DNA of 64,000 nucleotides from Mycobacterium gordonae (GCF_017086405.1 NZ_CP070973.1:4930739-4994738), one strand, 5' to 3'. Counted from the first letter of the stretch, positions 41,997 to 50,954 are shown. Program-made: numbers and translations. Notes: generated by a model not told the origin, from the letters alone.

Positions 41997-43094
41997 TCAG
42001 TCCACGGTCCAGGTGTCACGTCCGCGCAGCAGCGACTGCAGCGCGGCTTCATCCGATGGGATCGAATTCTGGGCGGACTCTACCTGCGAGCGGGCGGCGT
42101 CGTCGTAGGTGGGTCGGCTGATGTCGCGGAAGATGCCCATCACCATGTGGTCGAGGTTCTGATCCGACAAGCGCGACAACGCGAATGCGTACGCCGAATC
42201 ATCGCCATGCGCGTCGTGCACCACGATTTCCTCGTGAGCCACGTCGGCGGTCTTGGCCACGTCGAGACCGAAGCCCGACTTCACCACGCAGTACTCGCCG
42301 TTGGCGCCGAACACGATCGGTTCGCCGTGGCGGACCTTGATCACCCGCTCCTCGGCGCCTTCCTTGCGCAGCGCGTCGAACGAGCCGTCGTTGAAGATCG
42401 GGCAGTCCTGCATGATTTCGACCAGCGCGGCGCCACGGTGCTCGGCCGCGGCCCGTAGCACCTCCGTCAGGCCGGCGCGATCTGAATCCAGGGCTCGCCC
42501 AACGAATGTCGCCTCGGCACCCAACGCCAGCGACACCGGGTTGAACGGGTGGTCCAGCGAGCCCATCGGGGTCGACTTGGTGACCTTGCCGACCTCTGAC
42601 GTCGGCGAGTACTGGCCCTTGGTGAGCCCGTAGATGCGGTTGTTGAACAACAGGATGGTGATGTTCACATTGCGGCGCAGCGCGTGGATGAGGTGGTTGC
42701 CACCGATAGACAGCGCGTCACCGTCGCCGGTGACCACCCACACGGACAGATCTTCCCGAGCCAGCGCCAGGCCGGTGGCGATGGCGGGCGCGCGGCCGTG
42801 GATCGAGTGGAATCCGTAGGTCTCCAGATAGTACGGGAACCGGCTCGAGCAGCCGATACCGCTGATGAACACGATGTTCTCGCGACGCAGCCCGAGTTCG
42901 GGCAGGAAGTTGCGGATGGTGTTGAGGATGACGTAGTCACCGCATCCCGGGCACCAGCGCACCTCCTGGTCGCTGGTGAAGTCCTTGCCCTTCTGCGGCT
43001 GATCGGTGGTAGGCACCCCGTCGTTCTTGGTCAACCGTTCCCTTTTTGTCGACTCTGGGGTCACACCAAGGTCGGTACCGATCAGGCTGGTCAT
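41997..43094 (-). CDS. korB: 2-oxoglutarate:ferredoxin oxidoreductase, beta subunit
   Basis: A 365-residue protein. RWCPGCGDYVILNTI (about residues 46-60) supplies two iron-sulfur Cys, and GDGDALSIGGNHLIHALRRNVNITILLFNN is the thiamine diphosphate-binding motif (GDG...NN). With KorA it oxidises 2-oxoglutarate to succinyl-CoA with ferredoxin as acceptor. The mycobacterial enzyme is oxygen-tolerant and supports growth without the classical dehydrogenase. ATG 43094 is preceded by GAGGAGG. It follows korA by 36 bp. Confidence 0.94.
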   Translation of the reverse strand: MTSLIGTDLGVTPESTKRERLTKNDGVPTTDQPQKGKDFTSDQEVRWCPGCGDYVILNTIRNFLPELGLRRENIVFISGIGCSSRFPYYLETYGFHSIHGRAPAIATGLALAREDLSVWVVTGDGDALSIGGNHLIHALRRNVNITILLFNNRIYGLTKGQYSPTSEVGKVTKSTPMGSLDHPFNPVSLALGAEATFVGRALDSDRAGLTEVLRAAAEHRGAALVEIMQDCPIFNDGSFDALRKEGAEERVIKVRHGEPIVFGANGEYCVVKSGFGLDVAKTADVAHEEIVVHDAHGDDSAYAFALSRLSDQNLDHMVMGIFRDISRPTYDDAARSQVESAQNSIPSDEAALQSLLRGRDTWTVD

Positions 43095-43130
43095 AAGCGC
43101 CGCGTCCTCCTCATCGCTTCGCATCGACCA

Positions 43131-45077
43131 TCATGCGCTGACCCCCGCTTCGACGTGGGCCGCCGACAATCTGGCGATTATGGTCTTGTCCTGCTCGAGC
43201 TCGTTCAACCTGCCGGCCAGTGCTGCCCGAATGAATCGGCCGATCTCGTCGGCCAGGAACGAGACACCCTTGACTTTGGTCACCGACTTCACGTCGACCA
43301 GGTACTTGGCGCGCAACAACATCGCCAGCTGGCCCATGTTCATCTCTGGGCACACCACTTTGGGATAGCGGTGCAACACATCGCCCAGATTGGCCGGGAA
43401 CGGGTTGAGGTATCGCAGGTGGGCATGCGCCACCTTGGTGCCCCTGCGACGCGCCCGCCGACACGCTTCGCCGATCGGACCGTAGGAGCTTCCCCAGCCG
43501 AGCAGCAGCAACTCGGCGTCACCGGTGGGGTCGTCGACATCGAGGTCCGGAACGCTGATGCCGTCGATCTTGGCCTTCCGAATCCGAACCATCAGGTCGT
43601 GGTTGGTGGGGTCGTAGGAGATGTCTCCGGATCCGTTGGCGGCTTCCAGCCCGCCGATGCGGTGCTCGAGGCCCGGGGTCCCGGGCACCGCGAACTGGCG
43701 GGCCAGAGTGTCCCGGTGCCGGGCGTAGGGCTCGAAGGGCTCACCCGGTTTGGCGAAGATGTGCTTGATCGGCTTGAGGGAGCTGACATCCGGGATGCGC
43801 CACGGCTCAGAGCCGTTGGCGATGGCGCCGTCGGACAGCAGGATCACCGGGGTGTGGTACGACACCGCGATCCGGACCGCCTCCAGGGCGGTGTCGAAGC
43901 AGTCGGAGGGAGAGCGCGGCGCCAACACCGCCACCGGCGATTCTCCGTTCCGGCCGAACAGGGCCTGCAACAGGTCGGCCTGCTCGGTCTTGGTGGGCAG
44001 ACCGGTGGACGGCCCGCCACGCTGGACGTCGATGACGATCAGCGGGAGCTCGGTCATCACGGCCAGGCCCATCGCTTCGGATTTCAGCGAGATACCCGGC
44101 CCGGAGGTGCTGGTGACGCCGAGGGCGCCCCCGTAGGAAGCGCCGATAGCGGCACAGATGCCGCCGATCTCGTCCTCGGCCTGGAAGGTGATGACGTCGA
44201 AGTTCTTGTGCTTGGACAGCTCGTGCAGGATGTCCGAAGCCGGGGTGATCGGGTAGCTGCCCAGCACCACCTGCTTGCTGGCGAGTTGGCCGGCCGCGAC
44301 GATGCCGTAGGCCAGCGCGGTGTTGCCGGAGATCTGCCGGTATTCACCGGCCGGCAGCGTGGCCTTGGACACCTCGTAGGTGGTGCCGAACGCCTCGGTG
44401 GTTTCGCCGTAGTTCCAACCCGCTTTCAGCGCCAGCACGTTGGCCTCTGCGATGTCGGGTTTGCGGGCGAACTTCTCCCTGATGAAAGTCTCGCTGGTGC
44501 GGACCGGCCGCCCATACATCCACGAGAGCAGCCCCAGGGCGAACATGTTCTTGGCGCGCTGGCCGTCCTTCTTCGTGGCGCCGATCGATTCGACGGCCCC
44601 CAGGGTCAATGTGGTCATCGGCACCGCGTGCACGACGTATTCTTCGAGCTCGTCGGACTCCAGCGGGTTGGTCACGTAACCGACTTTGGTGAGATTGCGC
44701 TTGGTGAACTCGTCGGAATTCGCGATCACCATTCCGCCGCGGGGTAAGTCACCGATATTCGCCTTCAAGGCGGCGGGGTTCATGGCTACCAGGACGTCCG
44801 GCCGATCCCCGGCGGTCAGGATGTCGTAGTCGGCGATCTGGATCTGGAAGGACGAGACGCCGGGCAATGTTCCTGCGGGAGCGCGGATCTCGGCCGGGTA
44901 GTTCGGCTGGGTGGCCAGGTCGTTGCCGAAAAGTGCCGCTTCCGAGGTGAATCGGTCGCCCGTCAGCTGCATGCCGTCGCCGGAGTCTCCCGCGAATCGG
45001 ATCACGACGTTTTCCAGGCGTTGCCGACTGGACCCGTCCTGAGACTCTTCCCCGGCGCCGTTGCCGCTCGGATTCAC
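43131..45077 (-). CDS. korA: 2-oxoglutarate:ferredoxin oxidoreductase, fused gamma-alpha subunit
   Basis: A 648-residue fusion. The gamma domain is N-terminal (VVIRFAGDSGDGMQLTGDRF, then TLPGVSSFQIQIADYDI), and the alpha domain begins near residue 225 (GNTALAYGIVAAGQLASKQVVLGSYPITPASDILHEL). It contributes the CoA and pyrimidine-ring contacts and pairs with KorB. The GTG at 45077 follows GGAAGGCGGAG and is preferred to the TTG at 45092, which would include the ribosome-binding site in the coding region. An inverted repeat lies 31-73 bp upstream. Confidence 0.93.
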   Translation of the reverse strand: MNPSGNGAGEESQDGSSRQRLENVVIRFAGDSGDGMQLTGDRFTSEAALFGNDLATQPNYPAEIRAPAGTLPGVSSFQIQIADYDILTAGDRPDVLVAMNPAALKANIGDLPRGGMVIANSDEFTKRNLTKVGYVTNPLESDELEEYVVHAVPMTTLTLGAVESIGATKKDGQRAKNMFALGLLSWMYGRPVRTSETFIREKFARKPDIAEANVLALKAGWNYGETTEAFGTTYEVSKATLPAGEYRQISGNTALAYGIVAAGQLASKQVVLGSYPITPASDILHELSKHKNFDVITFQAEDEIGGICAAIGASYGGALGVTSTSGPGISLKSEAMGLAVMTELPLIVIDVQRGGPSTGLPTKTEQADLLQALFGRNGESPVAVLAPRSPSDCFDTALEAVRIAVSYHTPVILLSDGAIANGSEPWRIPDVSSLKPIKHIFAKPGEPFEPYARHRDTLARQFAVPGTPGLEHRIGGLEAANGSGDISYDPTNHDLMVRIRKAKIDGISVPDLDVDDPTGDAELLLLGWGSSYGPIGEACRRARRRGTKVAHAHLRYLNPFPANLGDVLHRYPKVVCPEMNMGQLAMLLRAKYLVDVKSVTKVKGVSFLADEIGRFIRAALAGRLNELEQDKTIIARLSAAHVEAGVSA

Positions 45078-45107
45078 GTCTCCGCCTTCCAACTTGCTGT
45101 CCGGACA

Positions 45108-45150
45108 GGCACTCCGGCTGCAGCTTCCAGATTACGCGCGCCGGAGTGCC
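45108..45150 (-). promoter_or_regulatory. Inverted repeat in the korA leader
   Basis: Perfect 10-bp arms GGCACTCCGG (45108-45117) and CCGGAGTGCC (45141-45150) are separated by 23 bp. It could be an operator or an RNA stem. The rest of the 300-bp gap up to the PE_PGRS remnant (45151-45396) includes a CATAAT-like -10 box for korA near 45190 and no gene. Confidence 0.4.
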
Positions 45151-45396
45151 GTCTCCGCTGTCACGTTGTATGTCACTGGAAGTACCAATTATGACACTTC
45201 TCTAAGGGTGTACAGCCGTCCTCTTAGACTTGTTACCGGCGAGTATGCAGGTAAAAGCCGATGTCAGGCTGGCGCAGCACAGGGGAAGACCCAAAACTGT
45301 GGTGTTGGTCACGTTATCGGCGTTGGCGGTGTTCGGTCGCGATCCGGGCCCGTTTCCGGCATGGCGATCAGGTACCGGGCGACCATTCAGGCCGGC

Positions 45397-46121
45397 CTAT
45401 GGCAACCCGTACAACCCGTCCCGCCCGAGCAGCAGACCTCCGGGGCCGGCCGCGCCTGCCGTGCCGGCGGGCGTGCCGGCCCCGCCGGCACCACCATTGC
45501 CGCCGTTGCCGATCAGCACCGCAGCTCCCGCAGCTCCGCCTGGCCCGCCGGCGCTGCCCGCGCCCTCTGCGCCGGCACCACCATCACCACCATTACCGAG
45601 CAACCCGGCCTTGCCGCCGGTGCCGCCGGCCCCGCCGGCCGCGGTGCCCGACGCGCCGCCGGCTCCACCGGACCCCCCGGAGCCGGTGAGCAGGCCGGCG
45701 GCGCCTCCGGCTCCGCCGCGACCCCCTCCCCCGCTGCCGCCGAACCCACCGAGACCTCCCGCGCCGCCCAAGCCGGCAATCATGCTCGCGCTGCCTCCGA
45801 TTCCGCCGGCCCCGCCGCTGGCAAAACCTCCCCCACCACTACCACCAACGCCACCTGCTGCACCGAGTGCGAGCATGCCGGCGTTACCGCCGGAGCCACC
45901 TTGCCCGCCAACCAGAGATCCGCCCGCGCCAAATCCGCCGGAACCACCGGCGCCGCCGGCCCCGAACAGCCCTCCGCTGCCGCCCTGTCCGCCGGCCCCT
46001 CCGGTTCCGGTCAAGCCTGTCCCACCGGCGCCGCCGACTCCGCCGGCGCCGAATAGCCCACCGACCCCACCGGCCCCGCCGCCAACAGCATGGCTTCCGG
46101 CGCCGCGTTCATATAAGACAT
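45397..46121 (-). pseudogene. PE_PGRS gene lacking nearly all of its PE domain, frame broken
   Basis: A good PE start lies at 46121: GGGAGGTG, then an ATG that encodes MSYMNAAPEAMLLAA, the opening of a PE domain. After about 14 codons the sequence runs straight into PGRS code, but in the wrong frame: the PE frame continues as AGPVGSVGYSAPAESAAPVGQA and stops near 46005. The other frame holds about 230 residues of clean PGRS repeat to 45397, but its only start is a TTG at 46158 without a ribosome-binding site. The simplest reading is a deletion of the rest of the PE domain with a length not divisible by three. A frame-restored product would lack an export signal. Confidence 0.75.
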
Positions 46122-46344
46122 CTGACACCTCCCGCTTGAGCAACGAGTAGAGCGTCAAGCTGGGCCGGCGATGATTAGGTCACCAGCGAAGAATGGCAGG
46201 CAGCATCGTATCGCCAGAAGAGAGCACAGCACCGAGGTTTTCTGGATTCGCTGGCCAAGCCCGCGGCTCTTTCCTCGGGTCACCGGTCACGAAGTCAAGC
46301 CGCCGCAGGCCAACCCGCAGGAGTCGGCCCCAAGCTTGCGGCGG

Positions 46345-47625
46345 TCAGGCGCTCTTGTCGCGGCGCTCCGAGCGAGACGGCTTGCGGGGCACGATGGTCG
46401 GCAGCACGTTGTCCTGCACCGTCTCCTTGGTGACGACTACCTTGGCGACGTCGTCGCGGCTGGGGATGTCGTACATCACCGGCAGCAGGACTTCCTCCAT
46501 GATGGCGCGCAGCCCGCGGGCACCGGTGCCGCGGTGGATGGCCTGGTCGGCGATCGCCTCTAGCGCATCGTCGGCGAACTCCAGCTCCACACCATCCATC
46601 TCGAACAGCCTGGTGTACTGCTTGACCAGGGCGTTCTTCGGTTCCGACAAAATCTTGACCAACGACTCCTTGTCGAGGTTGGTCACCGAGGCGACGACCG
46701 GAAGGCGTCCGATGAACTCCGGGATCAGACCGAACTTGATCAGGTCCTCGGGCATCACTTCGGCGAAATGGTCGGTCGTGTCGATTTCGGCCTTCGAGCG
46801 GACCTCGGCACCGAAGCCCAGACCGCGCTTGCCGACCCGCTCGTAGATGATCTTCTCCAGACCGGCGAACGCACCCGCCACGATGAACAGCACGTTCGTG
46901 GTGTCGATCTGGATGAACTCCTGGTGCGGATGCTTGCGACCGCCCTGCGGGGGAACCGAGGCCTGGGTGCCTTCCAGGATTTTCAGCAGTGCCTGCTGAA
47001 CGCCTTCGCCGGACACGTCGCGGGTGATCGACGGGTTCTCGCTCTTGCGGGCGATCTTGTCGACCTCGTCGATGTAGATGATGCCGGTCTCGGCGCGCTT
47101 GACGTCGTAGTCCGCAGCCTGGATCAGCTTGAGCAGGATGTTCTCGACGTCTTCACCGACGTAACCGGCCTCGGTCAGTGCGGTGGCGTCAGCGATCGCG
47201 AACGGCACGTTGAGCATCTTGGCCAGCGTCTGGGCCAGGTAGGTCTTCCCGCAGCCCGTCGGGCCGAGCATCAGGATGTTGGACTTGGTCAGCTCAACCG
47301 GCTCGTACCGGGAGTCGCGGCCCTTCTCGCCGGCCTGGATGCGCTTGTAGTGGTTGTAGACCGCGACAGCCAGCGTTCGCTTGGCGGTGTCCTGTCCGAT
47401 GACGTAGCCCTCGAGGAAATCGCGGATCTCTATAGGCTTGGGGAGCTCGTCGAGCTTGACGTCGTCGGCGTCGGCGAGTTCCTCTTCGATGATCTCGTTG
47501 CACAGGTCGATGCACTCGTCGCAGATGTACACCCCGGGACCCGCGATGAGTTTCTTGACCTGCTTTTGGCTCTTTCCGCAGAACGAGCACTTCAGCAAGT
47601 CACCGCCGTCTCCGATGCGCGCCAT
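46345..47625 (-). CDS. clpX: ATP-dependent Clp protease ATP-binding subunit ClpX
   Basis: A 426-residue AAA+ unfoldase. The N-terminal zinc finger is LKCSFCGKSQ...YICDECIDLC, Walker A is GPTGCGKT, Walker B IIYIDEVDKIA, and GLIPEFIGRLP is the IGF-loop/sensor region. It unfolds substrates for ClpP1P2, encoded just upstream. ClpX is essential in mycobacteria. The gap of about 350 bp between it and clpP2 contains a strong terminator, so clpX probably has its own promoter. M. tuberculosis has mmuM and jefA between them; they are missing here. Confidence 0.96.
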   Translation of the reverse strand: MARIGDGGDLLKCSFCGKSQKQVKKLIAGPGVYICDECIDLCNEIIEEELADADDVKLDELPKPIEIRDFLEGYVIGQDTAKRTLAVAVYNHYKRIQAGEKGRDSRYEPVELTKSNILMLGPTGCGKTYLAQTLAKMLNVPFAIADATALTEAGYVGEDVENILLKLIQAADYDVKRAETGIIYIDEVDKIARKSENPSITRDVSGEGVQQALLKILEGTQASVPPQGGRKHPHQEFIQIDTTNVLFIVAGAFAGLEKIIYERVGKRGLGFGAEVRSKAEIDTTDHFAEVMPEDLIKFGLIPEFIGRLPVVASVTNLDKESLVKILSEPKNALVKQYTRLFEMDGVELEFADDALEAIADQAIHRGTGARGLRAIMEEVLLPVMYDIPSRDDVAKVVVTKETVQDNVLPTIVPRKPSRSERRDKSA

Positions 47626-47910
47626 GATGCCTCAGGGCCTACTTCCTGTGTCGCCGTTCGTCTTGCCTGCCGCGTGTATCCCACGACGCTACCCGTTTGT
47701 CACGGCCTGTCGCGACCGATAATGCCGAATAGCTTCCTTGGTATTTGCTGGTGCTCACTGCGTTGCGTACTTCTCGTGTGAATGCAACATATCCTCCGAC
47801 GGCGTCCGCCACTCGTTGAGACGCGCAATACGTGTCTCTGGCGTGTCGCGGTCGTTACGCCATCGACGCTGCCACCAGGCATCAACCCTACCGCGGCCCC
47901 GGCTGGCCGG
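47626..47910 (-). promoter_or_regulatory. clpX upstream region
   Basis: A 285-bp stretch with no credible gene. It contains a stem, GAGACGCG (47818-47825) and CGTGTCTC (47831-47838), with a loop of CAATA and one G-U pair. It should carry the clpX promoter. No ClgR or HspR box was recognised. Confidence 0.45.
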
Positions 47911-47958
47911 CAGACACAAAGCACCCGTCTCTTCGTGGAGACGGGTGCTTTGTGTCTG
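47911..47958 (-). terminator. Strong terminator after clpP1-clpP2
   Basis: A perfect 21-bp stem (47911-47931 with 47938-47958) around TTCGTG. The outer arm CAGACACAAAGCACC gives an A/T-rich base. It begins 19 bp past the clpP2 stop on the leftward path. Confidence 0.85.
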
Positions 47959-47976
47959 CTCGCGAACGAAGACGCG

Positions 47977-48621
47977 TCAGGCGTTCTGCGCTGAGAGCTT
48001 CCGGTACTCGAGCACGGTGTCGATGATGCCGTAGTCCTTGGCGTCCTCCGCGGTGAGGATCTTGTCGCGGTCGGTGTCCTTGCGGATCGTGGCGGCGTCC
48101 TTGCCGGTGTGGCGGGCCAGGGTGGTCTCCATCAACGTGCGCATCCGCTCGATCTCCGCGGCCTGGATCTCCAGGTCGGAGAACTGACCCTGAATCACCC
48201 CCGACAGCGAGGGCTGGTGAATGAGCACCCGCGCGTTGGGCAACGCCATCCGCTTACCCGGGGTTCCGGCGGCCAGCAGCACCGCGGCCGCCGAGGCGGC
48301 CTGACCCAGGCACACCGTCTGAATGTCGGCCCGCACGTATTGCATGGTGTCGTAGATGGCCATCAGCGAGGTGAAGCCGCCGCCGGGCGAGTTGATGTAC
48401 ATGGTGATGTCGCGGTCGGGATCCAGCGACTCCAAGACGAGCAGTTGGGCCATGATGTCGTTCGCCGACGCGTCGTCAACCTGGACGCCGAGGAAGATGA
48501 TGCGTTCCTCGAACAGCTTGTTGTACGGGTTGGACTCCTTGACGCCAAAGCTGGAGTGTTCGATGAACGACGGCAGGATGTAGCGCGCCTGCGGCTGGGT
48601 CTGCGGGTTCAGAGGGTTCAC
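47977..48621 (-). CDS. clpP2: ATP-dependent Clp protease proteolytic subunit 2
   Basis: A 214-residue serine protease with the catalytic Ser in GQAASAAAVLLAAG, His in LIHQPSLSG, and Asp in TDRDKILTAEDAKDYG. The N-terminus (ARYILPSFIEHSSFGVKESN) identifies it as ClpP2 and not ClpP1. It forms the mixed ClpP1P2 tetradecamer. The GTG start overlaps the clpP1 stop (GTGA), with GGAGAAG upstream inside clpP1. It corresponds to Rv2460c. Confidence 0.96.
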   Translation of the reverse strand: MNPLNPQTQPQARYILPSFIEHSSFGVKESNPYNKLFEERIIFLGVQVDDASANDIMAQLLVLESLDPDRDITMYINSPGGGFTSLMAIYDTMQYVRADIQTVCLGQAASAAAVLLAAGTPGKRMALPNARVLIHQPSLSGVIQGQFSDLEIQAAEIERMRTLMETTLARHTGKDAATIRKDTDRDKILTAEDAKDYGIIDTVLEYRKLSAQNA

Positions 48622-49226
48622 TGGGCTTCTCCGTTGCTGATGTGGGCGGCGCGAGTGATGATGTGGTCGACGAAGCCGTACTCCAGGGCTTCCTGGGCGG
48701 TGAACCAGCGGTCGCGGTCGGAGTCGGCCTCGATACGCTCGATCGGCTGGCCGGTGAATTCAGCGTTGAGCCGGAACATCTCTTTCTTGATGACGGCGAA
48801 CTGCTCGGCCTGGATGGCGATGTCGGCCGCGCTGCCCGTCACACCGCCCAACGGCTGGTGCATCAGGATGCGAGCGTGCGGCAGGGCATAGCGCTTGCCC
48901 TTGGTGCCGGCGGCCAACAAGAACTCGCCCATCGAGGCAGCCATGCCCATCGCGTAGGTGGCGACGTCGCAGGGCGCCAGCACCATGGTGTCGTAGATGG
49001 CCATGCCGGCGCTGATAGATCCGCCCGGTGAGTTGATGTAGAGCGAGATGTCCTTGTCCCCGTCTTCGGCGGCGAGCAACAGGATCTGCGCACACAACCG
49101 GTTGGCGACTTCGTCATTCACCTCCGACCCCAGGAAGATGATGCGCTCGGAGAGCAAGCGCTCATAGACGGAGTCGGTGAGGTTGAGACCCAACGAGTTC
49201 GAACGCATGTCAGTCACCCTGCTCAC
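48618..49226 (-). CDS. clpP1: ATP-dependent Clp protease proteolytic subunit 1
   Basis: A 202-residue serine protease. Catalytic Ser is in GMAASMGEFLLAAG, His in MHQPLGG and Asp in DSDRDRWFTAQEALEYG. The protein starts VSRVTDMRSNSLGLNLTDSVYE at GTG 49226, which aligns with the M. tuberculosis start; the frame is open far upstream but that part is not conserved. ClpP1 and ClpP2 must combine to be active. A ClgR-type operator lies 87 bp upstream. It corresponds to Rv2461c. Confidence 0.95.
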   Translation of the reverse strand: MSRVTDMRSNSLGLNLTDSVYERLLSERIIFLGSEVNDEVANRLCAQILLLAAEDGDKDISLYINSPGGSISAGMAIYDTMVLAPCDVATYAMGMAASMGEFLLAAGTKGKRYALPHARILMHQPLGGVTGSAADIAIQAEQFAVIKKEMFRLNAEFTGQPIERIEADSDRDRWFTAQEALEYGFVDHIITRAAHISNGEAQ

Positions 49227-49309
49227 AGTGGGGACACCTACTTTCTGTGTTGCTTGTTGCACCGACACTAACCAACCGGACCCACCCTTTGACCCCCCGA
49301 AACGGGCGC

Positions 49310-49323
49310 GTTCGCTCACAGCG
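49310..49323. promoter_or_regulatory. ClgR-type operator upstream of clpP1P2
   Basis: GTTCGCTCACAGCG matches the actinobacterial ClgR consensus GTTCGC-N5-GCG, with the core CGCTCACAGCG. It directly abuts the tig stop codon (49324) and lies about 87 bp before clpP1. ClgR activates clp genes after envelope or proteotoxic stress in mycobacteria and corynebacteria. Confidence 0.75.
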
Positions 49324-50826
49324 TCATGTGGTGGGTTCATCGGCCGTGTCGGCCTTCTCTGATTCGGCGTCTGATTCGACGTCTGATTCGTCGAGGTCAT
49401 CGCCCTCGTCGACGTCGTCGACGTCGTCGACGTCATCGGCCTCGTCGTCGTCGTCGACGTAATCGGCCTCGTCGTCGTCGTGATCGTGGTCGTCGTGGTC
49501 CGCGTGCCGCTTACCGAAGAACTCGCTGGTGTCGATGGCGTTGCCGTCGGTGTCGGTGACCGTGGCCTTCTCGATTACCGCCGCGACGGCCAAACCGCGC
49601 CGGACGTCGGCGAACATGGCAGCGAGCTGGTTGTTCTCCTGCAGGTAGGCGAACAGCTGCTGCGGCTCGATGCCGTACTGCCGCGATGTCAGCACGAGTC
49701 GCTCGGTCAGGTCTTCCTGCCCGACCTGGACATCGAGCTGGTCGGCGATGGCGTCCAGCAGCAGCTGACGCTTGACGTTGTTCTCAGCGGCGGCGCGCGC
49801 TTCGGCGTCGAACTCCGCACGCGAGGACCCCTGCTGTTCGAGCACCTCGTTGAACTTGGTCTGGTCCTGATTCAGACCGGTCATCGCGGCCTGCAGCGTC
49901 TCCTCGATCTGGGAGCGCACGATGGCGTCCGGCACCGGGACGTCGACCTGCTCGAGCAGCGCGTCCAGGGCAGAGTTGCGGATCTGGTCGGCCTGTTGGG
50001 CGCGCTTGGTCTTGCGCACCTGCTCGCCGAGACTCTCCCTCAGCTCGTCGACGGTGTCGAACTCGCTGGCGAGCTGAGCGAACTCGTCGTCCGGCTCGGG
50101 CAGTTCCCGTTCCTTGATCGATTTGACCGTGACGGTGACCTCAGCATCCTGGCCGGCGTGTTCCCCGGTCGCCAGCTTGGCGGTGAACATCTTGGACTCG
50201 TCGACGGCCAGCCCGACCAGAGCGTCGTCCAGGCCCACGATCAGGCGGCCGGAACCCACCTCGTGCGACAACCCCTCGGCGGCGGCATTGGGCACGTCCT
50301 CGCCGTCGACGGTCGCGGACAGATCGATCGAGACGAAGTCGCCCGTTTGCACTGGCCGGTCCACTCCGGTCAGGGTGCCGAAGCGGGCGCGCAATGACTG
50401 AAGTTCGGCATCCACCTCCTCGTCGCTCACTTCGACCGGGTCGACGGAGACACTCAGCGCGTCCAGGTCGGGGATCTCCAGCTTGGGGCGGACGTCGACC
50501 TCGGCGAAGAACTGCAGCTCCTCGCCGTATTCCTTGTGGGTGACCTGGATGTTGGGCCGGCCGATCGGCTGCACGTCGGACTCGGTGAGCGCTTGGCCGT
50601 AGCGGCTGGGCACGGCGTCCTCGATGACCTGGTCGAGCAGGGCCTCCCGGCCGAACCGCGCCTCGAGCAGCCGGGCCGGCGCCTTGCCCGGCCGGAACCC
50701 GGGCAGCCGAACCTGCTTGGCCAGCTCCTTGTAGGCCCGCTGGAAATCGGGTTCAAGCTCAGGGAACGGCACCTCCACGTTGATGCGAACCCGGGTCGGG
50801 CTCAACTGCGTCACGGTGCTCTTCAC
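49324..50826 (-). CDS. tig: Trigger factor
   Basis: A 500-residue ribosome-bound chaperone. The N-terminal ribosome-binding domain has the signature FRPGKAPARLLEARFG (residues about 44-59, GFRPGKAP), followed by the FKBP-type peptidyl-prolyl isomerase domain (about 155-245) and the helical substrate-binding domain. The C-terminal 60 residues are an Asp/Glu-rich tail with a His cluster (HADHDDHDHDDDEADYVDDD). The start is GTG with GAGGAG upstream. It heads tig-clpP1-clpP2, though the ClgR box after its stop suggests that clpP1P2 can be transcribed apart. Confidence 0.95.
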   Translation of the reverse strand: MKSTVTQLSPTRVRINVEVPFPELEPDFQRAYKELAKQVRLPGFRPGKAPARLLEARFGREALLDQVIEDAVPSRYGQALTESDVQPIGRPNIQVTHKEYGEELQFFAEVDVRPKLEIPDLDALSVSVDPVEVSDEEVDAELQSLRARFGTLTGVDRPVQTGDFVSIDLSATVDGEDVPNAAAEGLSHEVGSGRLIVGLDDALVGLAVDESKMFTAKLATGEHAGQDAEVTVTVKSIKERELPEPDDEFAQLASEFDTVDELRESLGEQVRKTKRAQQADQIRNSALDALLEQVDVPVPDAIVRSQIEETLQAAMTGLNQDQTKFNEVLEQQGSSRAEFDAEARAAAENNVKRQLLLDAIADQLDVQVGQEDLTERLVLTSRQYGIEPQQLFAYLQENNQLAAMFADVRRGLAVAAVIEKATVTDTDGNAIDTSEFFGKRHADHDDHDHDDDEADYVDDDDEADDVDDVDDVDEGDDLDESDVESDAESEKADTADEPTT

Positions 50827-50875
50827 GGCGTGCTCCTCGGTGTGTCGTTTGTGCGTGCTGCGGTGCGCCTGGCGG

Positions 50876-50954
<79 letters not shown>

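Noticed and set aside
42684..44747. A 687-codon open frame on the plus strand
   Set aside because: It is antisense to korB and korA, both clearly real, and shows no domain.
45230..46150. A 306-codon Pro/Ala-rich frame opposite the PGRS remnant
   Set aside because: It is the complement of the Gly-rich repeat and has no start signal.
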